From NCBI RefSeq assembly GCF_003429085.1, contig NZ_QVTC01000054.1, positions 1-37,815 of the forward strand: a DNA stretch of 37,815 nucleotides, read 5' to 3'. Numbering within the stretch: position 1 is the stretch's first letter; every line of letters begins with the position of its first letter. The position numbers and the translations under genes are program-made. This DNA comes from Bacillus sp. V59.32b. GTDB taxonomy: Bacteria; Bacillota; Bacilli; Bacillales; DSM-1321. Below, piece after piece: positions 9,431-16,485 of the stretch. A model generated the notes under the pieces. The model did no database searches. It was not told the origin of the DNA and saw only the letters and a list, made by a program, of their open reading frames with translations.

Positions 9431-9790
9431 TTAAGTGAACTTTTGTATCTCTTCATCTTGCTGCAGTTTATCTTCCCCTAATATCCCCATTTCTATAACG
9501 TGGTTCCTGGCCGCCTCATCCCCCAGCTGATAAATGATAGCGTATATTTTCTTAAGCGCATCATCATATCGATGGTTAGCAGGATCTTTATGATATTCAA
9601 TATAAGGGATTTGGGCACGTACATATGATTGCATATCGGCGTCATAGCTTTCGCTTAAAAGCGTCTTTAATTCGTGCAGCTCTTCATCGGTTGCTTCTAT
9701 TTTAAAGCTTGGATTTTCTTCAATGGCAGGACGACTCAACACATCACCGCTTACAAGATCCACATAATAGGTTTTCTTCATCGATTCCAT
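9431..9790 (-). CDS. conserved small cytosolic protein, function unknown
   Basis: A 119-residue soluble acidic protein (MESMKKTYYVDLVSGDVL...) with a mixed beta/helix pattern: a short N-terminal beta region, then helices rich in Glu, Asp and Tyr. It resembles uncharacterised Bacillus proteins sharing the theme 'YYV-L-SG-V ... EATDEEL--L'. I know of no assigned activity, and I see no metal or catalytic motif beyond scattered His. The chosen ATG at 9790 has AGGAG 8 nt upstream; the in-frame GTG at 9799 overlaps that site. It is transcribed alone, divergently from opuFA. Confidence 0.7.
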   Translation of the reverse strand: MESMKKTYYVDLVSGDVLSRPAIEENPSFKIEATDEELHELKTLLSESYDADMQSYVRAQIPYIEYHKDPANHRYDDALKKIYAIIYQLGDEAARNHVIEMGILGEDKLQQDEEIQKFT

Positions 9791-9887
9791 TGCTTCCACT
9801 CCTATACCTTTTTATTGTTTATTTACCACTATTGAAGGAAGATTAACCACTTAATTCCTTATCCCTGCTTAAATAAAAATTTGCTTG

Positions 9888-9925
9888 GTTTCTAACTTGC
9901 TTGCTTAGGGTAAAAGTAATATAAA
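9888..9925 (+). promoter_or_regulatory. opuF promoter: overlapping sigma-A and possible sigma-B elements
   Basis: A sigma-A candidate is TTGCTT (9897-9902), 17-bp spacer, TATAAA (9920-9925). A sigma-B-like candidate overlaps it: GTTTCT (9888-9893), 14-bp spacer, GGGTAA (9908-9913). General-stress control would suit an osmoprotectant importer, but the sigma-B match is imperfect. Confidence 0.45.
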
Positions 9926-9976
9926 GTACGATACACATACATGAATAATGGGAGTATTGGATGGAGGGGACGATTT

Positions 9977-11125
9977 TTGATTACGTTTGAGCATGTAGGA
10001 AAGACGTATCCTGATGGGTTTAAAGCACTAAAGGATATAAATTTAACGATTCAAAAAGGGGAATTGATCACATTGATCGGCCCAAGTGGCTGTGGGAAAA
10101 CAACGACCATGAAAATGATCAATCGCCTGATAGAGCCGACACAAGGCTTAATCACGATTGAAGGGGAAGATATTTCACTTAAAAATCCCGTGGAGCTGCG
10201 AAGAAGTATTGGCTATGTCATTCAGCAGATCGGATTGCTTCCGCATATGACGATTGCGGAAAATATTTCACTCGTTCCGAGATTGAAGGGCTGGGAAAAG
10301 GAACGCTATCACAACAGGGTTGATGAACTGCTCGAAATGGTGGGCCTCGATCCGGAAACATATAAGGAAAGATATCCGGACGAGCTGAGCGGAGGGCAGC
10401 AGCAACGAATCGGGGTTATTCGCGCTCTGGCTGCTGAACCGCCGATTGTCCTTATGGATGAGCCGTTCAGCGCGCTCGATCCCATCAGCCGGGAACAGCT
10501 TCAGGATGAACTTGTGAAACTGCAGGGAACCATCAACAAGACAATTATCTTTGTCACTCATGATATGGATGAAGCCATTAAGATCTCGGACCGGATAGCG
10601 ATCATGAAAGACGGGGAGATCGTACAGTTCGACACGCCTGAAAAAATCCTGCGGCACCCTGCTAATGATTATGTAAAAGGGTTCATCGGCGAAGATAGGC
10701 TTGAGAATGCCAGCTCTTCCGGACCCATTGCAAAGGACTTAATGCTACGGAAGCCTGTAACGGCAAAGCCATCCAGAGGCCTTGCTGAAGCGCTCAGCCT
10801 CATGAAATCATATCGGGTGGACACTCTGCTTGTAACCGACAATCAGGATCATCTACTCGGAATCGCCACGATTGAAAGTGTTAAGCAACACTTTCAGGAT
10901 GAGGAAAAAGTAGTAAGCGAGATCATGGAGACAAATGTGAAAACGGTACATATCGATTCTCCGTACTCGGATGTGGCAGAGGTTTTTGCGCGAGAAGGGG
11001 CTCCTACCATTCCCGTCCTTCAAGATGGAAGGCTGGTCGGTTTAATTACCCGAGGAACAATGATGCGTGGCCTTGCGGGAATGCAACCTGTATTAACGAC
11101 GGAAGGGGACAGCGATCATGGTTAA
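9977..11125 (+). CDS. opuFA: compatible-solute ABC transporter ATPase with CBS domains (OpuF/OpuC type)
   Basis: A 382-residue glycine-betaine/choline-type ATPase. Walker A is GPSGCGKTT, the signature is LSGGQQQR, Walker B is 'IVLMDEPFSALDP', and the H-loop is in 'FVTHDMDEAIKISDR'. The last roughly 120 residues form two CBS repeats ('DLMLRKPVTAKPSRGLAEAL' and 'IMETNVKTVHIDSPYSDVAE'), which sense ionic strength or c-di-AMP in this family. I chose the TTG start at 9977 because GGAGGGG lies 7 nt upstream and the length then matches OpuCA (about 380). The ATG at 9941 has no site. Its stop overlaps the next ORF by 8 bp. The gene name rests on the fused partner gene. Confidence 0.85.
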   Translation: MITFEHVGKTYPDGFKALKDINLTIQKGELITLIGPSGCGKTTTMKMINRLIEPTQGLITIEGEDISLKNPVELRRSIGYVIQQIGLLPHMTIAENISLVPRLKGWEKERYHNRVDELLEMVGLDPETYKERYPDELSGGQQQRIGVIRALAAEPPIVLMDEPFSALDPISREQLQDELVKLQGTINKTIIFVTHDMDEAIKISDRIAIMKDGEIVQFDTPEKILRHPANDYVKGFIGEDRLENASSSGPIAKDLMLRKPVTAKPSRGLAEALSLMKSYRVDTLLVTDNQDHLLGIATIESVKQHFQDEEKVVSEIMETNVKTVHIDSPYSDVAEVFAREGAPTIPVLQDGRLVGLITRGTMMRGLAGMQPVLTTEGDSDHG

Positions 11126-12677
11126 TTTTTTTCAGGCATTGGCAGAAACTTTCCGCGAACGGTGGCCTGATATTTTAATAGGCTTGCAGGAGCACTTATT
11201 TTTGTCGTTAATTTCGATTTTTATCGCGGCGATCATCGCGATTCCGCTTGGGATATATATTTCAAAGAAAAAGAAAATTGCTGAATCTGTAATTGGCGTT
11301 ACCGCTATCTTTCAAACGATTCCAAGCCTTGCTCTATTCGGCTTTTTGCTGCCGATATTCGGGATTGGAAGTACGACGGCAATCATTGCTTTAACGATCT
11401 ATGCATTGCTTCCTATCATTCGTAATACCTACACCGGAATTAACAGTGTGCCGGATTCGACTGTCGAAGCTGGAAGAGGGATGGGGATGACAGAGGGGCA
11501 AATTCTGCGGATGATTGAGCTGCCGCTTGCCCTGCCGATTATCATGTCAGGATTGCGCACGGCTGCTGTAATGACGATTGGGGTCGCTACCTTGGCTGCT
11601 TTCATCGGTGCAGGAGGATTAGGAGATCTGATTTATAGAGGTTTATCATCGACAAGGAATGAACTTGTATTAGCTGGTGCGATACCGGTTGCCTTGCTTG
11701 CGATCATTTGCGACTGGATCTTAAAGCAAATTGAAATGGCGGCGATGCCAAAGGCAAAGAAAAAGCGTTCCTTTGTCAAAATATCTCTGATTGCTGCACC
11801 GGTGGCGGCTGTCTTATTGGTGCTTGGCATTAGCGCAAACAGTGGAGCAACGCATGAGGATCAAATCGTGGTTGCCGGTAAGAAATGGACTGAGCAATAC
11901 ATTTTGCCTTATCTGATTGAAGCTTACGTAGAAGACAAAACAGAATATGATGTAAAAGTGGAAGATGGGCTTGGTGAAACGCCGATATTGACGAAAGCGA
12001 TCCAAAATGGAGATATTGACATGTATATAGAATATACAGGGACAGGATTGCTTACTATCTTAAAAGAAGAATATCAGCCGTCCATGACCGCTGATGAAAT
12101 ATATGAAAAAGTAAAAGAAGGCTATAAGGAAAAATACGATTTGGAATGGTTAAATCCACTTGGATTTGAGAACACATACGCACTTGCCTTAAATCCGGAA
12201 ACGGCTAAGGAATTAAATGTGACAACCGCTTCGGAATTGGGCCCTTCAACACCTGAACTAGCATTTGGAGGATCGGCAGAGTTCTTTGAAAGAGAAGACG
12301 GGTTTCCCGCTTTAATCGAAACGTATGATTACCAATTTAAGGAAAAAGATAGCCTTGATCCAAACCTTATGTACACGGCTGTGAGGGAAGGCGATGTTGA
12401 CATGATCCCGGCGTTTACAACGGATGGGCGGATTACCCGTTTTAATCTAAAAGTGTTAGAGGATGATAAGCGATTCTTCCCACCTTATTATGCGGCACCG
12501 ATTGTAAGGGAGGATACTTTGAAGAAGCATCCTGATTTAAAAGGAGTAATGAACTCTCTTGAAGGAAAAATTTCTGAAGAAGAAATGGCGGAAATGAACG
12601 CAAGAGTTGATTTGGATAAAGAAGAGCCTAAAAAAGTGGCCATCGAATTCTTAAAGCAAAAAGGTCTAATTAAATAA
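11118..12677 (+). CDS. opuFB: compatible-solute ABC permease fused to its substrate-binding domain (OpuFB type)
   Basis: A 519-residue two-part protein. Residues about 1-215 are an OpuCB-like permease with about six TM helices and the coupling loop 'TVEAGRGMGMTEGQILRMIE'. A linking TM segment (about 222-242) follows, then an extracellular solute-binding domain from about 248 ('IVVAGKKWTEQYILPYLIEAYVED'...). Its conserved stretches 'IDMYIEYTGTG' and 'DVDMIPAFTTDGR' are typical of OpuCC/ProX-like domains. Separate permease and binding-protein genes are thus merged, as described for Bacillus OpuF. With opuFA this makes a complete two-gene importer. Substrates are likely glycine betaine-type solutes; the exact range is unknown. 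A terminator follows. Confidence 0.87.
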   Translation: MVNFFQALAETFRERWPDILIGLQEHLFLSLISIFIAAIIAIPLGIYISKKKKIAESVIGVTAIFQTIPSLALFGFLLPIFGIGSTTAIIALTIYALLPIIRNTYTGINSVPDSTVEAGRGMGMTEGQILRMIELPLALPIIMSGLRTAAVMTIGVATLAAFIGAGGLGDLIYRGLSSTRNELVLAGAIPVALLAIICDWILKQIEMAAMPKAKKKRSFVKISLIAAPVAAVLLVLGISANSGATHEDQIVVAGKKWTEQYILPYLIEAYVEDKTEYDVKVEDGLGETPILTKAIQNGDIDMYIEYTGTGLLTILKEEYQPSMTADEIYEKVKEGYKEKYDLEWLNPLGFENTYALALNPETAKELNVTTASELGPSTPELAFGGSAEFFEREDGFPALIETYDYQFKEKDSLDPNLMYTAVREGDVDMIPAFTTDGRITRFNLKVLEDDKRFFPPYYAAPIVREDTLKKHPDLKGVMNSLEGKISEEEMAEMNARVDLDKEEPKKVAIEFLKQKGLIK

Positions 12678-12696
12678 AGTAAATAATAAACTGATC

Positions 12697-12728
12697 ACTG
12701 CCCCAATTAATTTTCGGGGCAGTTTTTT
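12697..12728 (+). terminator. intrinsic terminator of the opuF operon
   Basis: 8-bp stem ACTGCCCC (12697-12704) / GGGGCAGT (12716-12723), then a T-run. Confidence 0.87.
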
Positions 12729-12798
12729 ATTAAAAAAGGGCGGTTATCTTAACAAAGTCAAGCAATAAAGCATATAATAAATCAAAAACAACATACAA

Positions 12799-12852
12799 AT
12801 TTGACAAAAATGTGAAATTTAATTTGACAATTTTGTGAACAAGGTGAATAAT
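12799..12852 (+). promoter_or_regulatory. promoter with tandem operator-like repeats
   Basis: TTGACA (12824-12829), 17-bp spacer, AATAAT (12847-12852). The -35 lies inside the second of two similar 16-mers with period 23: TTGACAAAAATGTGAA (12801-12816) and TTGACAATTTTGTGAA (12824-12839). Each is a near-palindrome of form TTnACA-N4-TGTnAA. A repressor or activator dimer binding both faces is plausible; which one is unknown. Confidence 0.5.
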
Positions 12853-12876
12853 ATATAAAAAAGGAGGCTTACTAAA

Positions 12877-13122
12877 ATGCAATCATATGGAAAAGTTTTA
12901 AATGCGGTTAAGTACGCCGGCGGTATTATTTTGACACTGGGAATTGCGATTTTCTTATACGGGTTTTTTGGAAGCGATTACAGCGCGATAACAGGAATTG
13001 GAATTGGGACCATTATGGGGGCTGTCTTTATCTTCCTGATGGGTGTGTTCTTTGTAACGACGGAAGAGATGCTTGAGAAAAAATATAAAGGGGTTCATGT
13101 AAGTCCAATCAAAGATAAATAA
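12877..13122 (+). CDS. small two-TM membrane protein, function unknown
   Basis: An 81-residue protein with two hydrophobic helices (about 14-32 and 40-62) and a short charged C-terminus ('EEMLEKKYKGVH'). The ATG follows a strong AAGGAGG site. It has its own promoter with repeated operator-like boxes and ends at a terminator whose hairpin starts at the stop codon. I do not recognise the family. The neighbouring qoxD remnant on the opposite strand suggests this gene once stood convergent to a quinol oxidase operon. Confidence 0.75.
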   Translation: MQSYGKVLNAVKYAGGIILTLGIAIFLYGFFGSDYSAITGIGIGTIMGAVFIFLMGVFFVTTEEMLEKKYKGVHVSPIKDK

Positions 13123-13150
13123 AAGGAGCGCCCTCCCAGGCGCTCCTTTT
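13121..13150. terminator. strong bidirectional terminator
   Basis: Perfect 12-bp stem AAAAGGAGCGCC (13121-13132) / GGCGCTCCTTTT (13139-13150). It is the convergent stop for the small membrane gene (+) and for the qoxD remnant (-). The intact qoxD at 33 kb has a similar GGAG.../...CTCC hairpin in the same relative place. Confidence 0.85.
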
Positions 13151-13161
13151 AATATGAGGAA

Positions 13162-13332
13162 TTACATATCCCAAATCATAATCAGTAATGTACCTAAAAC
13201 GGTAATCAACGCTATGAATACCCCAAAGTATACATTGGTATAGATTGATGCTTTATCTTTCGATTCCCCAGCATGCATGAACACAATCAGCTGAACTGCT
13301 GCCTGCACGAATGCTGTTGCCAGAAGAGGATA
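13162..13332 (-). pseudogene. 3' remnant of a second qoxD (quinol oxidase subunit IV)
   Basis: The reading frame gives 'LLATAFVQAAVQLIVFMHAG' and ends 'ITVLGTLLIMIWDM', closely parallel to the C-terminal half of the intact QoxD at 33051-33332 ('LLVTAFVQAGVQLVVFMHAG', ending 'VFGTLLAMVWDM'). The first roughly 40 residues, with the first helix, are absent. Homology stops near 13332 where the ZIP remnant begins on the other strand. An ATG at 13344 would make a 60-residue product, but there is no good ribosome site. I read it as a truncated gene. No qoxABC sequence accompanies it. Confidence 0.85.
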
Positions 13333-13334
13333 TT

Positions 13335-13565
13335 TGTCTCTCATGTACCTTATTGTCGATATCTATAGGAGCTACAATCTTTATCGGAATGAAAATGGAT
13401 AGCGACTCCATAAAGATGGATATACTTTTTCTTGGAGTCGCTATCGGGAAGTTATGTTACGTTACTATTTACAAACTATTATGGAAAAGTCTTAAGATAA
13501 ATAGAAATTTCAAGATGATTGGTGTAGCAATATTAGGGTTACTCTTTTTCCATTTATTTGAATGA
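13335..13565 (+). pseudogene. 3' remnant of a ZIP-family metal transporter gene
   Basis: The frame reads 'TLLSISIGATIFIGMKMDSD...LFLGVAIGKLCYV...MIGVAILGLL', matching the last roughly 80 residues of the intact ZIP-like protein at 22595-23332 ('VLLSISIGITTFIGMNIDSD...'). The metal-binding TM4/TM5 region is missing, so it cannot transport. Nucleotide similarity is clear but well below identity, so it is an old or foreign paralogue rather than a fresh copy. It is fused head-to-head with the qoxD remnant at about 13333. Confidence 0.85.
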
Positions 13566-13588
13566 AAGCAAGGAGGTTATTATTCATC

Positions 13589-14437
13589 TCAATAGTCAAT
13601 TTGGATTGTTTGATCAATAATATTGATTTCCTTGGCTATTGCAGTAATGTTTTGTTTGATGGATGTTATAGAACTAGGATTTACCTCTTGTCCTACTTTC
13701 AGATGAACGGTTAATGCATGGTGTTCCCCGTCAATCGTCCAGATACGTAATTGTTTGACTTCTTTTACACCTTCCACTGCTCTTATCTTTTTTTCTACTT
13801 TTCCGACATCCACGTCATTTGGCGTTGACTCCAAAAAGATGGTCAAGGTACTTTTAAGACTTTTTACTACATTAAATAAAACAAATAATGTGATACAAAT
13901 AGAGAGAATGGGATCAAGAATTGGGATTTCTTTAAACATCATAATGATGCTTACAATAAGTATGGCTGCCCAGCCCATAACATCCTCAAGTAAGTGCCAC
14001 GAAAGAACTTTTGAATTGAGGTTTCCATCCCCTTTCTTTAATTTGATTGCTGCAAAACCATTTACTATGACCCCTAAAATTGCTAAATAAAGCATTCCTT
14101 GTGAATTAGGGGCAACAGGATCGAATAACCTCTTACCAGCTTCGATTAAAACAAATAAAGAGCCGAAAATTAAAACACTTCCACTTATTAAAGCACTCAA
14201 AAGAGAAAATCTTTTGTATCCAAATGGGAAACGTGAACTGGCTTTTTTGTGGGACTTTTTCTCGAGATACCAAGAAGCTCCGAGCGAGATACTATCCCCA
14301 AGATCGTGGACCGCATCGGAAATAATAGAGATGCTTCCGGTTATGATTCCGCCTATCAGTTCGACAATTGCGAAAAAGAAGTTTAACCAAAAAGCTGTTC
14401 CAATTCTCTTGCTTAGGGAATTCTGATGATCATGCAT
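13589..14437 (-). CDS. cation diffusion facilitator (CDF) metal exporter
   Basis: A 282-residue CDF protein with about six TM helices. TM2 and TM5 carry the metal-site pairs H44-x3-D48 ('SDAVHDLGDS') and H148-x3-D152 ('SWHLLEDVMG'). A cytoplasmic domain of roughly 80 residues follows, ending 'DQTIQIDY'. These HDxxD/HxxxD sites export Zn(II) or similar cations against protons. It lacks the long His-rich N-terminus of the two other CDF proteins in the window and differs from them at both motifs, so it is a separate subfamily. The ATG at 14437 has GAGGAGTG upstream; more distal in-frame starts are rejected. It is the only intact transporter inside the decayed segment. No CzrA-like palindrome was seen upstream. 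Confidence 0.9.
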   Translation of the reverse strand: MHDHQNSLSKRIGTAFWLNFFFAIVELIGGIITGSISIISDAVHDLGDSISLGASWYLEKKSHKKASSRFPFGYKRFSLLSALISGSVLIFGSLFVLIEAGKRLFDPVAPNSQGMLYLAILGVIVNGFAAIKLKKGDGNLNSKVLSWHLLEDVMGWAAILIVSIIMMFKEIPILDPILSICITLFVLFNVVKSLKSTLTIFLESTPNDVDVGKVEKKIRAVEGVKEVKQLRIWTIDGEHHALTVHLKVGQEVNPSSITSIKQNITAIAKEINIIDQTIQIDY

Positions 14438-14583
14438 TTTTTTCACTCCTCTCTTTGTTTTTCCCCTTCGTAAACGCCAGTGAAACCACGTACATGTGTT
14501 AACAAGGATGTAACAGTTTTCATATACATAGTGTGATACCATGAATTAGAGATATAAATAACATGAATTGAAGGAGAAAAAGT

Positions 14584-14982
14584 ATGGTAATGAGAAAATT
14601 GATGTATGTATTGTTATTTTTATTTTTAGTCCTAGCTGGTTGTGGAGATAAGGAAAAAGAGCAAGGCGGTGACATGCCTCAAGTAGTCGAGGTGCAATTT
14701 AATACAGATCCTAAGGATATAAAGTCAAATGAAACAGTGAAGCTCATGGCAACTGTAGTACAAGGGAAGGAAAAAGTGACTGATGCTGATAAAGTAGAAT
14801 TTGAAATTTGGAAAGAAGGGGAAAATGAGAACCAACACACAAAGCAAAAAGCAAAACACGAAAAGAATGGAATCTATGCCATTTCATATACTTTCAAGGA
14901 ACCAGGGACATATTATGTAATATCCCACACCACTGCAAGAAGATCACATACGATGCCTCAAAATAAAATTCAAGTAAAATAA
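14584..14982 (+). CDS. YtkA/FixH-like lipoprotein
   Basis: A 132-residue lipoprotein. The signal is followed by lipobox LAGC (Cys at about 20), and the mature part has the YtkA-like beta-sandwich pattern ('VEVQFNTDPKDIKSNETVKL', then 'NGIYAISYTFKEPGTYYV' and terminal 'PQNKIQVK'). Proteins of this group are membrane-anchored and often linked to copper or cytochrome oxidase biogenesis, though their role is poorly defined. The ATG has a GAAGGAG site. It is divergent from the CDF gene and about 80 nt ahead of a dead metallophosphoesterase. The terminator behind it is weak. Confidence 0.78.
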   Translation: MVMRKLMYVLLFLFLVLAGCGDKEKEQGGDMPQVVEVQFNTDPKDIKSNETVKLMATVVQGKEKVTDADKVEFEIWKEGENENQHTKQKAKHEKNGIYAISYTFKEPGTYYVISHTTARRSHTMPQNKIQVK

Positions 14983-15033
14983 CGTGATACACAATTGTGG
15001 ATGGTGTCAGCTTGAGCGATGTAAAAGTGAGTA

Positions 15034-15066
15034 CCAATAAAGAGATTTGTATTGGCTTCCTTTTTT
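15034..15066 (+). terminator. weak terminator after the YtkA-like gene
   Basis: 6-bp stem CCAATA (15034-15039) / TATTGG (15050-15055), with a T-run only after five further bases. Confidence 0.4.
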
Positions 15067-15895
15067 ACCTATGTAGTGTGAATATTGTTATCTCAGGAGG
15101 ACAATAAAAACGAATAGGCAGTAAAGTTGTTCCTATTCCTCTATTCGTATAAAGCAGCATTTTACTATTTGGAATTTTGTTTAATCTTGGACATACTTCT
15201 TTGCCCCGTCTGGTGTAGATAGTGCACCTAAAACCGGTAATCGAATTTGTCCGCCATGGCTATGACCAGACAACTGCAAATCTATTGGAAATTGTCCAGT
15301 TAGATCTGCGGTGTCTGGCTCATGAGCTAACATCAGTCAAGTGATCTGCTGGAATGCCAATCAATGATTGCTCAATTTTGGATTTCCAGATATCATATCA
15401 TCTAAACCAGCAAAATAAATTTTACTTCCCTGTTTTTCGAAAGTAACCTTATTATTTAGTAGAAAAGTAAAACCGCTTTTCTGAAAAGCATTAATAACTT
15501 CTTCACTTTTATCAATTTTATAATCATGATTCCCTAATATAGCAATCTTACCTAGAGTAGCTTTTAATTGTTTAAGAACAGGAAGAGCTTCTTTCAATAC
15601 TTCAACAATCTCCTCGATTAAATCCCCTGTAAAACAAAGAATATCAGCTTTTAAGTTATTTATTTCTTTAACTACTTTACTAAATTATTTTCATCGAAGT
15701 AATTTCCTAAATGTATATCGCTAAACTGAATAATTTTCAATCCTGAAAAAGCCTCTGGTAATCTCTTGAAGGAAAGGTTAATTTCGTTCACATCCAAAAA
15801 AAATCGTTCTAGGAAGATTGAGTAAGTGGGGATTGCGACTGTAGTGCCTATAAATAAAGCACAAGTCCGTTTTGGAACGGCTACACTTATCTAGA
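15065..15895 (-). pseudogene. frameshifted metallophosphoesterase (YkuE-like) pseudogene
   Basis: Successive frames on the minus strand spell one calcineurin-type phosphoesterase: 'GLKIIQFSDIHLGNYFDEN' (N-terminal metal motif DxH), 'ADILCFTGDLIEE' (GD), 'LGKIAILGNHDYKID' (GNHD), 'IYFAGLDDMISGNPK', 'LAHEPDTADLTGQFPIDLQL' then 'SGHSHGGQIRLPVLGAL' (GHxH), and 'NRGIGTTLLPIRFYCPPEIT'. The frame breaks near 15690, 15365, 15330 and 15185, so at least four lesions separate these pieces. All active-site motifs are still visible, so decay is recent. The 5' end is lost next to an IS3-type remnant. A 78-codon open stretch (15361-15597) is merely the longest surviving piece. Confidence 0.88.
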
Positions 15896-15943
15896 CAGAA
15901 AATTTAAGGTCAAGTAGACTACAATAGTTGAGGAGAATCTACG

Positions 15944-16215
15944 ATAACTAAAAGAGTTTTCAGAAGAATTTAAAAATCTAATGGTGCAGCTGTATCAGAA
16001 TGGGAAGCCAAGAAAGGATATTATTCGTGAGTACGATCTAACACCCTCTTCTCTGGATAAGTGGATCTCTCAACATAATGCCTCCGGTTCATTCAAAGAA
16101 GCCGATAACCGAACACCGGAAGAAACAGAATTGGTAAAGCTCCGTAAGGAACTCAAACAGTTACAGATGGAGAATGATATTTTAAAGCTGCGCTGATACC
16201 AGGACGAAAGTAAAT
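15944..16215 (+). pseudogene. IS3-family transposase orfA remnant
   Basis: The frame reads 'FKNLMVQLYQNGKPRKDIIR', then 'PSSLDKWISQHNASGSF' and 'ETELVKLRKELKQLQMENDI', the HTH plus leucine-zipper of an IS3-group OrfA. The usual 5' codons (MTKR...) are separated by a frameshift around 15955. Near 16187 a short deletion turns the expected 'ENDILKQAAL' into 'ENDILKLR' and a premature stop. No orfB is present, so the element is dead. It sits between the broken phosphoesterase and the CDF tail, and probably mediated their truncation. Confidence 0.8.
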
Positions 16216-16242
16216 GTGATTCGGAACAACCAGCACAAATCA

Positions 16243-16416
16243 TCGGGTCTTCCCATGTTGAGCTGTCATTTAGCGATAGCTGGAGACGGAGAACATGATG
16301 AACTACTTCGTCGTGCACAATCCATTCTCCATGACAATTATGAGATTGAGCATAGTACGATTCAGGTGGAGCACGTAGATAAAGGTTGTCCAAGTCCTCA
16401 TGATAATTGTAATTAA
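16243..16416 (+). pseudogene. 3' remnant of a CDF (czcD-like) exporter gene
   Basis: The frame gives 'LPMLSCHLAIAGDGEHDELL', then '[20 protein letters not shown]' and a Cys-containing end, clearly the C-terminal metal-binding domain of the CDF protein at 27617-28537. Everything upstream, including the membrane part, is gone, and the frame runs back into IS3 sequence. Differences from the intact gene are spread evenly, so this was a diverged paralogue before truncation. Confidence 0.87.
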
Positions 16417-16424
16417 AATACATC

Positions 16425-16455
16425 AAAAAAAAGGACCGAGCACGGCCTTTTTTTT
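16425..16455. terminator. bidirectional terminator
   Basis: A run of eight A plus GG, one bulged A, CCG, loop AGCA, then CGG, CC and eight T. It closes the HupE-like gene on the minus strand and would also stop plus-strand transcripts from the CDF remnant. Confidence 0.75.
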
Positions 16456-16485
16456 CATCTGGGTACAGAATGGTGAGATAACGAT

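Noticed and set aside
12799-12852. TnrA, Fnr or Rex site before the small membrane gene
   Set aside because: The repeats share TGTGAA and TTGACA pieces, but none of the known consensus spacings is met.
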